In this document: positions 24,372 through 33,774 of the stretch, one piece after another
Position numbering within the stretch: position 1 is the first letter of the stretch
Layout of the letters: the number at the start of each line of letters is the position of its first letter
Source of the DNA: Paraburkholderia fungorum
GTDB taxonomy: Bacteria; Pseudomonadota; Gammaproteobacteria; Burkholderiales; Burkholderiaceae
DNA: 64,000 nt
Reading direction: 5' to 3'
Assembly (NCBI RefSeq): GCF_900099835.1
Contig: NZ_FNKP01000001.1
Coordinates: 3,038,001-3,102,000, forward strand
The notes under the pieces: generated by a model
Databases searched by the model: none
Told to the model about the DNA's origin: nothing
What the model saw: only the letters and a program-made list of their open reading frames with translations
Position numbers and translations under genes: made by a program

Positions 24372-25592
24372 TCAAACCGCGGCGACGGGCGCTTTGGCCC
24401 CGTGCCATCTGATTACCAGGATTCGCCCGACGTAACACAGCACGCCCGCGACGCCCACGACGATGCCCATCCCTTTGGGCGAGCCGTCCTGCCAGAGCCC
24501 GACCGCGAGGCTCGACAACGCGCCGAGCGCGAGTTGCACCGCGCCGAATACGGCGGCCGCTGCACCCGCATTCATCGGATAACGGTGCATCAGATCGGTC
24601 GTGCAGTTTGCGGATAACACCCCCACGACGCCGACCACGAAGAACAGCCCGAACACGATCGACCACAATCCGCCCAGCCCTGTCAGCGAGACAAAGCTCA
24701 CGAATAGCGACGCCACGCAACTGACGGTGGCCGCGAACGAAATGATCCGCAGCGCGCCGAGCCGGCCGACGAGCCGCGTATTCATGAAATTGCCGAACAT
24801 GATGCCGACGATATTCAGCGCGAACAAAAAGCCGTAATGCTGCGCCGATACGTGGAAATATTCGATGTACACGAAAGGCGTCGCGGTGATGTAAGCGAAC
24901 ATCGACGCAAACGCCATCCCGCCGCACAACATGTGTCCCCACGCGACCGGATCGCGCAGCAATCTGCCGTACGCGCCGAACGACTTCAGCAACGCGGACT
25001 GCGCGCGCTTTTCAGGCGGCCAGGTCTCCGGCACCTTCAGAAACGCGGTCACCGCGCACACCGAACCGAACAGCGTCAGCACGACGAACACCACGCGCCA
25101 GCCGCCGATCAGCAGCAACTGTCCGCCGATCAACGGCGCAAGCAACGGACCGATCGACGTGACGATGGCCAGCATCGACAGCACGCGGGCGGCGTCGGTC
25201 GGACCATACGCATCGCGCGCAATCGCACGCGCGAGCACCGAAGCCGCGCCCGCACCTAGCGCCTGCACGAAGCGGAACGTCACCAGCGAGCCGATCGAAA
25301 ACGACAGCGCGCACGCCACGCTCGCCAGCGCATACATGATGATGCCGCCGAGCAGCACCGGCCGCCGTCCATACGTATCCGACAGCGGTCCGTACAGCAG
25401 CATGCCGATCGAAAAGCCGAACATGAAACTGGTGAGCGTGGTTTGCGCCGCGCCCGTGCTGATCGCGAAGGCCTGCGCGATGGTCGGCAGGCTCGGCAGG
25501 TACATGTCGATGGAAATCGGCCCGCATGCGGCAAGCGCACCGAGCAACAGGATCAGCCGGCCATCGGGCCGGCTCTGGGTGACGTGAGACAT
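24372..25592 (-). CDS. Bcr/CflA family multidrug efflux transporter (MFS, 12 TM)
   Basis: 406 residues of alternating hydrophobic helices. The start has IDMYLPSLPTIAQ, the mark of the Bcr/CflA drug:proton antiporter subfamily, followed by the MFS motif A segment GPLSDTYGRRPVLLGG and the RFVQALGAGAASVLARAIARD block (in pieces). It should export drugs such as bicyclomycin- or chloramphenicol-like compounds, or natural solutes, across the inner membrane. The substrate is not predictable. The start faces a 16-copy tandem repeat that separates it from the divergent EVE-domain gene. No regulator is adjacent. Confidence 0.9.
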   Translation of the reverse strand: MSHVTQSRPDGRLILLLGALAACGPISIDMYLPSLPTIAQAFAISTGAAQTTLTSFMFGFSIGMLLYGPLSDTYGRRPVLLGGIIMYALASVACALSFSIGSLVTFRFVQALGAGAASVLARAIARDAYGPTDAARVLSMLAIVTSIGPLLAPLIGGQLLLIGGWRVVFVVLTLFGSVCAVTAFLKVPETWPPEKRAQSALLKSFGAYGRLLRDPVAWGHMLCGGMAFASMFAYITATPFVYIEYFHVSAQHYGFLFALNIVGIMFGNFMNTRLVGRLGALRIISFAATVSCVASLFVSFVSLTGLGGLWSIVFGLFFVVGVVGVLSANCTTDLMHRYPMNAGAAAAVFGAVQLALGALSSLAVGLWQDGSPKGMGIVVGVAGVLCYVGRILVIRWHGAKAPVAAV

Positions 25593-25705
25593 GGAAATCG
25601 GGAATCCGGATGAAGCGCCGCGCCGTCATCGTCGGCACGAACGGTGGAACGGGAAAGCGACAAGCTGAAGGCCCGATTGTACGCGACGGTTAATCCACCC
25701 GAGCG

Positions 25706-25789
25706 CGCCTTGCCTTGCCTTGCCTCGCCTTGCCTTGCCTTGCCTTGCCTTGCCTCGCCTTGCCTTGCCTCGCCTCGCCTCGCCTTGCC
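25706..25789. repeat. Pentanucleotide tandem repeat, (Y)GCCT x 16.8
   Basis: Sixteen complete 5-bp units of TGCCT or CGCCT in an uninterrupted array, plus a partial seventeenth. T and C alternate only at the first base. It lies between the divergent starts of the exporter (114 bp away) and the EVE-domain gene (146 bp away). Arrays of this kind change length by replication slippage. It makes no stop codon in any frame, which explains the many spurious ORFs here. Confidence 0.97.
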
Positions 25790-25934
25790 GCGCTGCGCTC
25801 CTGCGCGTCAGAGCGCGCAGCGTCAACTGGCCGCGGCGGCCGCGCGGTCGATCGGTTAAGCTGCCGCCTGAACCCTGCGGGCCGCGGACGAAGGTATTCG
25901 CGGCACCCCGTCCACCATTCTGTATCGACCTGCA

Positions 25935-26525
25935 ATGACCGCCTTCCTGCTGATCTGGAGCCCCAAGAAGTGGCCGTGGCCCGAGTTGGCCGACGTCGCG
26001 AAACGCGTGGCCTCCGGCGTCGCGGTGCCCGACGTGTGGGGCTGCGGATTCGCACGCAGCATCCTGCCGGGCGACCGGGTGTTCCTGCACCGCGTCGCGC
26101 AGGAACCGAAAGGCATCTTCGGCTCCGGCTACGTGACGCGCGCGCCGTACGAGGTTCCGGACGCAGCGACCAAACGCGGTTATCGCCTGTGTATCGATTT
26201 CGTCTACGACTGGCTGGTCGACGCGCATCAGGCGCCGGTGATTCCGCGTGAAGCGTTGCGCGTGCACCCGTTCTCGGTGCAGACATGGGATGCGCAAAGC
26301 TCCGGCACGGTGATCAAACCGCTCGCGGAAGGCGCGCTGGAAAAGCGCTGGCGCGAGCTGACCGGAACGCGCAAGCCGCCGCCCGTCTCACCGCCAGTCC
26401 CGCAGACAGGCCCGACGCACTCCAGCAAAGTCACAGCGCACAAGGCCCACAGCAAAGCCACGAGCAAGGCCGCGAATACGACCGCCACAGCCGACCCGGG
26501 CAAGCCCGCCCGCAAAACCCGTTGA
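25935..26525 (+). CDS. EVE domain-containing protein with basic C-terminal tail
   Basis: 196 residues. Residues 1-140 match the EVE (PUA-like) fold: [12 protein letters not shown] at the start, [22 protein letters not shown] in the middle and the substrate-pocket aromatic residues typical of the group. EVE domains bind modified cytosines or other modified bases, and in bacteria they often occur in modification-dependent restriction or defence contexts. Here the domain is free-standing. Residues 145-196 are Pro/Thr/Lys-rich and basic and probably disordered, perhaps contacting nucleic acid. No nuclease or methylase is adjacent. It is divergent from the exporter across the tandem repeat. Confidence 0.8.
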   Translation: MTAFLLIWSPKKWPWPELADVAKRVASGVAVPDVWGCGFARSILPGDRVFLHRVAQEPKGIFGSGYVTRAPYEVPDAATKRGYRLCIDFVYDWLVDAHQAPVIPREALRVHPFSVQTWDAQSSGTVIKPLAEGALEKRWRELTGTRKPPPVSPPVPQTGPTHSSKVTAHKAHSKATSKAANTTATADPGKPARKTR

Positions 26526-26619
26526 CGCTGACTCCGGTACAATTTCTCCACCTATCCCAGCGTCGCAAAACGCCGACCGGCAACCCGCGCCGCTGCGCAA
26601 CCTCTATTCAGCCATCGCC

Positions 26620-27903
26620 ATGTCCAATAACGAAATCCTCTTCGAACGCGCGCAACGCACCATCCCGGGTGGCGTGAACTCGCCGGTCCGCGCTTTCCGT
26701 TCCGTCGGCGGCACGCCGCGTTTCGTCGAGCGCGCTCAAGGCCCGTACTTCTGGGACGCGGACGGTCAGCGCTATATCGACTACATCGGCTCGTGGGGCC
26801 CGATGATCCTCGGCCACGTCCATCCCGAAGTGCTGGAGGCGGTGCAGCGCGTGCTGGGCAACGGCTTCTCGTTCGGCGCGCCGACCGAATCTGAAGTGGA
26901 AATCGCCGAGGAAATCTGCAAGCTGGTGCCGTCGATCGAACAGGTCCGCATGGTGTCGAGCGGCACTGAAGCGACCATGAGCGCGCTGCGTCTCGCGCGC
27001 GGCTTCACGAATCGCAGCCGTATCGTCAAATTCGAAGGCTGCTATCACGGTCATGCCGACAGCCTGCTGGTCAAGGCCGGTTCGGGTCTGCTGACCTTCG
27101 GCAATCCGACCTCGGCAGGCGTGCCGGTCGACATCGCGAAGCACACCACGGTCCTCGAATACAACAACGTCGCCGAACTCGAAGAGGCGTTCAAGGCGTT
27201 CGGCAACGAGATCGCGTCGGTGATCGTCGAGCCGGTGGCGGGCAACATGAACCTCGTGCGCGCCACGCCCGAATTCCTGCAGGCGTTGCGCCGTCTGTGC
27301 ACCGAGTACGGCTCGGTGCTGATTTTCGACGAAGTGATGTGCGGTTTCCGCGTGGCGCTCGGCGGCGCGCAAGAGGTGTACGACATCACGCCGGACCTGA
27401 CGTGTCTGGGCAAGGTGATCGGCGGCGGCATGCCGGCCGCAGCGTTCGGCGGACGTCGCGACATCATGGCTCACCTCGCGCCGCTCGGCGGCGTGTATCA
27501 GGCGGGCACGCTGTCGGGCAATCCGATCGCGGTGGCCGCCGGTCTGAAGACGCTGCAACTGATCCAGGCGCCGGGCTTCTACGACACGCTGGCCGCGCGC
27601 ACCGCCCGTCTCGCGCAAGGTCTGTCGCAAGTCGCACGCGAAGCGAAGGTGCCGTTCTCGGCGGATTCGCTCGGCGGCATGTTCGGCATCTACTTTACGG
27701 ACTCGGTTCCGGGCAGCTTCGCCGATGTCACGAAGAGCGACGTGCCGCGCTTCAACGCGTTCTTCCACAAGATGCTCGACGCGGGCGTGTACTTCGCGCC
27801 GTCGGCGTATGAAGCGGGCTTCGTGTCGAGCGCGCACGACGACGCGATCATCGACGCGACGATCGACGCAGCGCGCAGCGCATTCGCGTCGCTCGCGGGT
27901 TGA
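26620..27903 (+). CDS. hemL: Glutamate-1-semialdehyde 2,1-aminomutase
   Basis: 427 residues, the standard length. N-terminal [19 protein letters not shown] and the PLP-binding lysine Lys265 in GKVIGGGMP are intact, as is the fold-type I EPVAGNMN region. It converts glutamate-1-semialdehyde to 5-aminolevulinate, the entry to tetrapyrrole synthesis by the C5 pathway. hemN at 48159 and the heme chaperone hemW at 21140 are in the same window but not in the same operon. It is followed at 76 bp by ribD. Confidence 0.97.
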   Translation: MSNNEILFERAQRTIPGGVNSPVRAFRSVGGTPRFVERAQGPYFWDADGQRYIDYIGSWGPMILGHVHPEVLEAVQRVLGNGFSFGAPTESEVEIAEEICKLVPSIEQVRMVSSGTEATMSALRLARGFTNRSRIVKFEGCYHGHADSLLVKAGSGLLTFGNPTSAGVPVDIAKHTTVLEYNNVAELEEAFKAFGNEIASVIVEPVAGNMNLVRATPEFLQALRRLCTEYGSVLIFDEVMCGFRVALGGAQEVYDITPDLTCLGKVIGGGMPAAAFGGRRDIMAHLAPLGGVYQAGTLSGNPIAVAAGLKTLQLIQAPGFYDTLAARTARLAQGLSQVAREAKVPFSADSLGGMFGIYFTDSVPGSFADVTKSDVPRFNAFFHKMLDAGVYFAPSAYEAGFVSSAHDDAIIDATIDAARSAFASLAG

Positions 27904-27979
27904 AGAAACGCGGCGCGAGCCGCACCTTGCTGAATACGAAGCTCTACCTAGTCTAGCCACCGCACCCGACCGGACACCG

Positions 27980-29152
27980 ATGTTTTCGCAAACCGATTTC
28001 GTCCATATGGAACGCGCGCTCGCGTTGGCCAAGCGCGGCATGTACACCACCGACCCGAATCCGCGCGTGGGTTGCGTGCTCGTCAAGAATGGCGAGGTGA
28101 TCGGCGAAGGCTTCACGCAACCGGCCGGTCAGGATCACGCCGAGGTTCGCGCGTTGAAGGACGCGCGCTCGCGCGGCCATGATCTGCGCGGCGCTACTGC
28201 TTACGTGACGCTCGAACCGTGCAGCCATTTCGGCCGCACCCCGCCGTGCGCGAACGCGCTGATCGAAGCGCAGGTCGCGCGCGTCGTCGCGGCGATGGAA
28301 GATCCGAATCCGCAGGTGTCCGGGCGTGGGCTGAAGATGCTGCGCGACGCCGGCATCGAAGTGCGTTGCGGCCTGCTTGCGCAGGAAGCGCACGAACTGA
28401 ACATCGGCTTCGTGTCTCGGATGACGCGCGGCCGTCCGTGGGTTCGCATGAAAGTCGCGGCGTCGCTCGACGGTCGCACCGGTTTGCCGTCGGGCGTCAG
28501 CCAATGGATCACCGGCGAAGCGGCACGCGCGGATGGTCACGCGTGGCGCGCTCGCGCATCGGCGATTCTGACGGGCATCGGCACGGTCAGGGAAGACAAT
28601 CCGCGCATGACCGTGCGCGCGGTCGATACGCCGCGTCAGCCGCAACGCGTGTTGATCGACAGTCAGCTCGATGTGCCGCCGGACGCGCAGATTCTGGCCG
28701 GTGCGCCCACGCTGATTTTCTGCGGCAATCTCGACCAGCGTCACACCGACCGCGCCAATGCATTGCGCGACCGTGGCGCCGAGATCGTGCAGATGGCGAA
28801 CGCGGCCGGCAAGGTCGATCTGCCCGGCATGCTGAAGGCGCTCGGCGAACGCAACGTGAACGAATTGCACGTCGAGGCGGGCTATAAACTGAACGGCTCG
28901 CTGCTGCGCGAAGGTTGCGTCGACGAACTGCTCGTGTATCTCGCGCCGAACCTGCTCGGCATGGACTCGATGAGCATGTTCAACCTGCACGCACCCGACA
29001 CGCTCGAAGGCCGCGTCAAACTGAATTTTCACGCAGTGGACCGGATCGGCGACGATCTGCGGATTCTCGCGCGCTTTGCGCCTCTGGCGGCGTCGCAAGC
29101 CAGCCCCGCAGAACCCGGCGACGATCCCGCGTCCTCCCCCGTTTCGAATTGA
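27980..29152 (+). CDS. ribD: Bifunctional riboflavin deaminase/reductase RibD
   Basis: 390 residues from ATG 27980; the longer upstream frame has no family support. The deaminase domain has the zinc site His53-Ala-Glu55, Pro80-Cys81 and Cys90 (CSHFGRTPPC). The reductase domain starts near residue 150 (RPWVRMKVAASLDGRTG) and includes the GIGTVREDNPRMTVR NADPH-substrate loop. It carries out steps two and three of riboflavin synthesis. A C-terminal Ala/Pro/Ser tail is unusual but harmless. It is followed by ribE after 15 bp. Confidence 0.95.
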   Translation: MFSQTDFVHMERALALAKRGMYTTDPNPRVGCVLVKNGEVIGEGFTQPAGQDHAEVRALKDARSRGHDLRGATAYVTLEPCSHFGRTPPCANALIEAQVARVVAAMEDPNPQVSGRGLKMLRDAGIEVRCGLLAQEAHELNIGFVSRMTRGRPWVRMKVAASLDGRTGLPSGVSQWITGEAARADGHAWRARASAILTGIGTVREDNPRMTVRAVDTPRQPQRVLIDSQLDVPPDAQILAGAPTLIFCGNLDQRHTDRANALRDRGAEIVQMANAAGKVDLPGMLKALGERNVNELHVEAGYKLNGSLLREGCVDELLVYLAPNLLGMDSMSMFNLHAPDTLEGRVKLNFHAVDRIGDDLRILARFAPLAASQASPAEPGDDPASSPVSN

Positions 29153-29167
29153 TCAAGGACTAGCACG

Positions 29168-29797
29168 ATGTTTACAGGAATCGTCGCGGCAGTGGGCCGC
29201 ATCGAATCAGTCAAGCCTCTGGGCGCGGATGGCGACGCGGGCGTGCGCCTGAACGTCGAAGCCGGCGGCCTCGATCTCGGCGACGTGCAACTGGGCGACA
29301 GCATCACGATCCAGGGCGCGTGCATGACGGTGGTTGCGAAGACCGCGCATTCGTTCGAAGTCGATGTGTCGCGCGAAAGTCTCAATTGCACGGCAGGTCT
29401 TGGCGAACCCGGCGAGGTCAATCTGGAGAAGGCGCTGCGTGCGCACGACCGGCTGGGCGGACATATCGTGTCCGGTCACGTCGACGGACTGGGTACCGTT
29501 ACGCATTTCGCGCCGGTTGGCGAGTCGCACGAATTGCGCGTGCTCGCGCCGCGTGAGATTGGCCGCTATCTCGCGTTTAAAGGATCGGTCACGGTCAACG
29601 GCGTGAGTCTGACCGTCAATTCGGTGAAGGATCGTGACGATGGGTGCGAGTTTTCGATCAACCTGATTCCGCACACGGTCGAGGTGACTGCGCTTAAGCA
29701 TCTGCGCGTAGGGGCGAAGGTGAATCTGGAGATCGATCTGATTGCGCGGTATGTGGAGCGGATGTTGTCGACGGGTCAGGACCTGCGCAAGGTCTGA
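29168..29797 (+). CDS. ribE: Riboflavin synthase alpha subunit
   Basis: 209 residues of two similar lumazine-binding barrels. The first begins MFTGIVAAVGRIESV and the second has GGHIVSGHVDGLGTV, with NGVSLTVNSV at the active site. It dismutates two molecules of 6,7-dimethyl-8-ribityllumazine into riboflavin and the pyrimidine precursor. It lies 15 bp after ribD. Its lumazine substrate is made by ribH, 3.5 kb downstream. Confidence 0.96.
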   Translation: MFTGIVAAVGRIESVKPLGADGDAGVRLNVEAGGLDLGDVQLGDSITIQGACMTVVAKTAHSFEVDVSRESLNCTAGLGEPGEVNLEKALRAHDRLGGHIVSGHVDGLGTVTHFAPVGESHELRVLAPREIGRYLAFKGSVTVNGVSLTVNSVKDRDDGCEFSINLIPHTVEVTALKHLRVGAKVNLEIDLIARYVERMLSTGQDLRKV

Positions 29798-30181
29798 CAG
29801 TCGGGTTGAAGCTGGCCTTCTGTTTTATCTGCTCGATGTCCGGTGGATGGAATGAAGGGCCAGCAGCGCATTGTAGATTTCGCCAATTAAAAACGAATCG
29901 AAGCTTCCCGCCGTCTCTTCCGGTGTCTCACACCCGACGCGCTCCTCCGGTTCACGGCCACGAAATCTTTAACTCTTCTACCCCTCCCCCTGCGTTGAAA
30001 TTGATGCAGCTCGCGCATCGCGACAACGCTGCCAGCCGATCTGCTTCAGGCGTGTCCCTCCTCCGAATCCTTTTCGCGAAAACGGCCACCTGTCCCGCGA
30101 AAAAACATGAAATTCCAAATTCGATTATGTTTCGTCGTCGCAGCAAATCGCTGCGCGTAAGCGAACTGTATTTATCGGATT
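29798..30181. other. Intergenic region between ribE and the AtoE-like gene
   Basis: No gene is seen. A weak inverted repeat TTTTCGCG/CGCGAAAA near 30069-30101 and a GCAGC/GCTGC hairpin near 30140-30155 are visible, and the stretch is more AT-rich than its neighbours. It is likely to hold the promoter of the following transporter. Confidence 0.4.
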
Positions 30182-30210
30182 GGCGTCGGGTTGCGTGAGC
30201 AACCGACGCC
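30182..30210 (+). promoter_or_regulatory. Strong hairpin in the 5' leader of the AtoE-like gene
   Basis: GGCGTCGGGTTGC (30182-30194) pairs with GCAACCGACGCC (30199-30210) around GTGA with one bulge. It ends 22 nt before the start codon, so it may influence ribosome access. Confidence 0.6.
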
Positions 30211-30232
30211 CGCGTATCAGCGGAGCGAGACC

Positions 30233-31633
30233 ATGGAAAAGAAGGGTTACGGGGGCACAGTGACGGACACGGCCGCGCCTCGGCAGGGCGTCGTAGGCGG
30301 CCTCGTTTATATATTCGAACAGGTGATGCCGGACCCGTTCGTGCTTTCAATTGGCTTGACGGTGGTGGTCAGTCTGCTGGCCTTTGCGTTCGCGCCGCAC
30401 GCCTCCGTGCCGACGTTGCTGACTTCCTGGTACGGCGGCACATTCAACATTCTCGGCTTCGCGTTGCAGATGATCCTGATCCTCGCGACAGGTTACGCAA
30501 TCGCCGAAGCGCCGATCGTGCAGCGCGGCTTGCGCGCCATGGCTTCACGCGTGCAGACACCGGCTCGGGCGGCGTTGCTGGTGTTCCCCGTGGTCGGCAT
30601 CTGTGCATGGCTCAACTGGGGACTCGGGCTGATTGTCGGCGCGCTGCTTTCACGTGAGATCGCCCGGCGGGTGAAGGTGGATTTCGCATGGCTCGTCGCG
30701 GGCAGCTATTCGGCGTGGTCGATCTGCAATAGCGGTTTGTCGAGTTCGATTGCGTTATCGCAGGCGTCGCACGGCAACGCGTTGAATCTCGTGGAGAAAG
30801 CGACCGGCCAGGTCGTTCCATTGAGCGAGACGGTGTTCGCGTCGTTCGTGCTGGTTCCGACCGTGCTGGTGGTCGTCGTGATGACCGCCGTATTCATCTG
30901 GATTCACCCCAAAGCCGAACACGTCGTCGCGTTCAATCAAACCGGCCCGCAAGGCGATAGCGGCAGCGATGCCGATGCCGATCCCCACGCCCGCCAGTCC
31001 GCTGCGACCTCGTTCGCGGCGCGGGTCGAACAATCCATGTTCGGCACCCTGATCATGCTGCTGCTGGGCGTCGGTTATCTGGCCATGACGTGGCACACCA
31101 AGGGCTTCGAACTCGACATCAACACGACGATCCTGATCTTCCTGCTGGTCGGCCTCGCGTTGCAGCGCACGCCGATTGCGTACGCCGACGCGATCCGCCG
31201 CGCCGCGCGGCAGACCGGCTCGATGCTGCTGCAATACCCGATGTACGGCGGCATCATGGGCATCATGACGGGGACCGGGCTGGCGGCCACCATCGCCAAG
31301 ACCTTCGTGGTGATCGCGACACCGGTCACACTGCCGCTGTGGAGCTATCTCAGTTCGCTGATCATCACGCTGCTCGTACCGAGCGCGGGCGGCCACTGGG
31401 CGGTTCAGGGGCCGTTCGTGCTGCCCGCCGCACTCGGCTTGCACGCGTCGATTCCCCGCACCACGATGGGCGTGGCGATGGCGGAAAACGTCTCCAACAT
31501 GCTGCAACCGTTCTGGGCCGTGCCGGTGGTGGCGATTGCAGGCATTCGCATTCAGCGCGTGATGGGCTACACGGCGATTACGTTCGTCGTGTCGCTCGTG
31601 ATTTATGCCGCGGCGCTGTGGCTGGTTCCGTGA
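30233..31633 (+). CDS. Short-chain fatty acid transporter, AtoE family
   Basis: 466 residues from ATG 30233, preceded by a GGAG ribosome binding site. It is highly hydrophobic with about 12 membrane segments and matches the SCFA transporter family (PF02667): YIFEQVMPDPFVLSIGLT at the start, GWSICNSGLSSS-like SAWSICNSGLSSS, and PSAGGHWAVQGPFVLPAA near the end. E. coli AtoE is proposed to take up acetoacetate or butyrate. No acetoacetate or butyrate genes lie next to it. It sits between ribE and ribBA and breaks up what would otherwise be a continuous riboflavin block. A stable hairpin just upstream may regulate translation. Confidence 0.88.
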   Translation: MEKKGYGGTVTDTAAPRQGVVGGLVYIFEQVMPDPFVLSIGLTVVVSLLAFAFAPHASVPTLLTSWYGGTFNILGFALQMILILATGYAIAEAPIVQRGLRAMASRVQTPARAALLVFPVVGICAWLNWGLGLIVGALLSREIARRVKVDFAWLVAGSYSAWSICNSGLSSSIALSQASHGNALNLVEKATGQVVPLSETVFASFVLVPTVLVVVVMTAVFIWIHPKAEHVVAFNQTGPQGDSGSDADADPHARQSAATSFAARVEQSMFGTLIMLLLGVGYLAMTWHTKGFELDINTTILIFLLVGLALQRTPIAYADAIRRAARQTGSMLLQYPMYGGIMGIMTGTGLAATIAKTFVVIATPVTLPLWSYLSSLIITLLVPSAGGHWAVQGPFVLPAALGLHASIPRTTMGVAMAENVSNMLQPFWAVPVVAIAGIRIQRVMGYTAITFVVSLVIYAAALWLVP

Positions 31634-32084
31634 CGCCATGATTTCGACCAGGGCCGCTGGCTATCGAGCGGGCGGCCTGTGGCCTCTTGCCTCTGTCTGC
31701 GGCCGGGAGCCGGACGGCGCTCGCCATGTCTTGCGGAACGTGTGAGCCTCGCTGTCGCCTCCCTCGGTCCGCAGATGCGGCTTATGGCGGCTTCATCGAA
31801 CTTCGATGTCCTTTTATCCGCGAGCTGGCGTCTGTGACCTACCCCCGGAGCGGATCGTCAAACGCGTCGCTCCACGCGAGCAGACCGCCCGTCGACAGCC
31901 CGCCAGCAAAGGCCTGGCGGCAGTCCGCTCCGATTGCACCCGGCCCGCACGCCGATCGTTTGAACGAGCATAGCAACCCCGGATATCCCATCGCCAGTCG
32001 GCCAAACGGCCTATGCCATCCGTCGGAGGCGACTTGGACCCGCGCGTGGCGTAAAATACGCGCTTTCCCGAAAATCTCGCCAAC
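31634..32084. other. Intergenic region upstream of ribBA
   Basis: 451 bp of GC-rich sequence without a gene. I looked for the FMN riboswitch core expected upstream of some ribB genes and did not find it. No terminator of the transporter gene was recognised. Confidence 0.45.
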
Positions 32085-33218
32085 ATGACGCTCGCCTCCA
32101 CTCAAGAGATCATCGCCGAACTGAAAGCCGGCCGGATGGTGATCCTCGTCGACGAAGAAGATCGCGAAAACGAGGGCGACCTCGTGCTCGCCGCCGAGTT
32201 CGTCACGCCGGAAGCGATCAATTTCATGGCGCGTTACGGCCGTGGCCTGATCTGCCTGACGTTGACGCAGGAACGCTGCAAACAGCTCAACCTGCCGCTG
32301 ATGACCTACCGCAACGGCACGCAGTACGGCACGGCGTTCACGGTCAGCATCGAAGCAGCGGAAGGCGTCACCACTGGCATTTCGGCGGCCGACCGCGCCC
32401 GCACCATCGCGGCCGCGGTCGCACCGGACGCCAAGCCGGAGCACATCGTCCAGCCGGGCCACGTGTTTCCGATCATGGCCCAGCCGGGCGGCGTGCTGGT
32501 GCGCGCCGGTCATACCGAAGCGGGCTGCGACTTCACCGCGCTGGCGGGCCTCGCGCCGGCCTCGGTAATCTGCGAAGTGATCAACGACGACGGCACGATG
32601 GCTCGGTTGCCGGATCTGATCGAATTCGGCAAGGTGCACGGTCTGAAGGTCGGCACGATTGCCGACCTGATCCACTATCGCAGCCGGACCGAGTCGATCG
32701 TCGAGCGCATTTGCGAACGCACCATGCAGACCGCGCACGGCGCGTTCCGCGCGGTCATGTATCTCGACCAGCCGAGCGGCCAGCCGCACATCGCGCTGGT
32801 GCGCGGCACGCCGTGCACGGATCAGGACACGCTGGTGCGCGTGCACGAGCCGCTGTCGGTGCTGGATCTGCTCGAAGTCGGCGAATCCACTCACTCGTGG
32901 ACGCTCGACGCCGCCATGAAAGAAATCGCCGAACGCGACTGCGGCGTCATCGTGCTGCTGAATTGCGGCGATTCGAAAGACCATCTGATCGACGTCTTCA
33001 AGGCGTTCGACTCGAAGGAAAAAGCAGAGGCGCTCAAACGCCGCCCGGTCGACTTCAAGACCTACGGCATCGGTGCGCAGATTCTGCGCGAGCTAGGGGT
33101 CGGCAAGATGCAGGTTCTGTCGAACCCACGCAAGCTGGGCAGCATGTCGGGCTACGGCCTCGAAGTCACCGGCTTCGTCCCAATGCCCGGCAGCAAAGCC
33201 CAAGCCCCGCAAGGCTGA
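32085..33218 (+). CDS. ribBA: 3,4-dihydroxy-2-butanone-4-phosphate synthase with degenerate GTP cyclohydrolase II domain
   Basis: 377 residues. The N-terminal 200 residues are an intact Rib[12 protein letters not shown], the GHTEAG motif and the [13 protein letters not shown] segment. The C-terminal half has the length of GTP cyclohydrolase II but lacks the three zinc cysteines of the family and the R-G-I-G-L signature; the equivalent stretch reads [13 protein letters not shown]. It should therefore make only dihydroxybutanone phosphate from ribulose-5-phosphate, and a separate RibA is needed elsewhere. Such RibB-X forms are known in betaproteobacteria. The gene leads the unit ribBA-ribH-nusB. 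Confidence 0.92.
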   Translation: MTLASTQEIIAELKAGRMVILVDEEDRENEGDLVLAAEFVTPEAINFMARYGRGLICLTLTQERCKQLNLPLMTYRNGTQYGTAFTVSIEAAEGVTTGISAADRARTIAAAVAPDAKPEHIVQPGHVFPIMAQPGGVLVRAGHTEAGCDFTALAGLAPASVICEVINDDGTMARLPDLIEFGKVHGLKVGTIADLIHYRSRTESIVERICERTMQTAHGAFRAVMYLDQPSGQPHIALVRGTPCTDQDTLVRVHEPLSVLDLLEVGESTHSWTLDAAMKEIAERDCGVIVLLNCGDSKDHLIDVFKAFDSKEKAEALKRRPVDFKTYGIGAQILRELGVGKMQVLSNPRKLGSMSGYGLEVTGFVPMPGSKAQAPQG

Positions 33219-33267
33219 CCCGACCATTCACGCGCCTGGCGCCCACTCAAAACACTACGGAAGTCAC

Positions 33268-33774
33268 ATGGAAATCGGACAATATCAACCGAATCTCGAC
33301 GGCGACGGACTGCGCATCGGCATCGTCCAGGCGCGTTTTAACGAACCCGTCTGCAACGGCCTCGCCGACTCGTGCATCGAAGAACTCGAACGCCTCGGCG
33401 TGACCGGCGAAGACGTGCTGCTGGTCACGGTACCCGGCGCACTGGAAATCCCGCTGGCACTGCAAAAGCTCGCCGAAAGCGCGCAATTCGATGCACTGAT
33501 CGCGCTCGGCGCGGTGATTCGCGGCGAGACCTATCACTTCGAACTGGTATCGAACGAAAGCGGCGCGGGCATTACGCGTATCGGTCTGGACTTCGGCATT
33601 CCGGTCGCGAACGCCGTGCTGACCACCGAAAACGACGAACAGGCGGTTGCCCGCATGACCGAAAAGGGTCGTGACGCAGCGCGCGTGGCCGTCGAAATGG
33701 CGAACCTCTCGGTCGCGCTCGAACAACTCGGCGGCGACGACGAGGAAGAAGACGAAGAAGAGGACGAAGCATGA
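33268..33774 (+). CDS. ribH: 6,7-dimethyl-8-ribityllumazine synthase
   Basis: 168 residues. Family parts are [29 protein letters not shown], and [14 protein letters not shown] with the catalytic His, followed by the substrate phosphate loop. It condenses the RibB and RibD products to lumazine. The last 15 residues are almost entirely Asp and Glu, an acidic tail also seen in related species. Its stop codon overlaps the nusB start by 4 bp, giving translational coupling. Confidence 0.96.
   Translation: MEIGQYQPNLDGDGLRIGIVQARFNEPVCNGLADSCIEELERLGVTGEDVLLVTVPGALEIPLALQKLAESAQFDALIALGAVIRGETYHFELVSNESGAGITRIGLDFGIPVANAVLTTENDEQAVARMTEKGRDAARVAVEMANLSVALEQLGGDDEEEDEEEDEA

Noticed and set aside
25626..26297. 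Several ORFs in all frames across the pentanucleotide repeat
   Set aside because: The repeat has no stop codon in any frame; products are repeat-encoded or antisense to the EVE-domain gene.
31634..32084. FMN riboswitch upstream of ribBA
   Set aside because: The conserved RFN core was looked for and not found.
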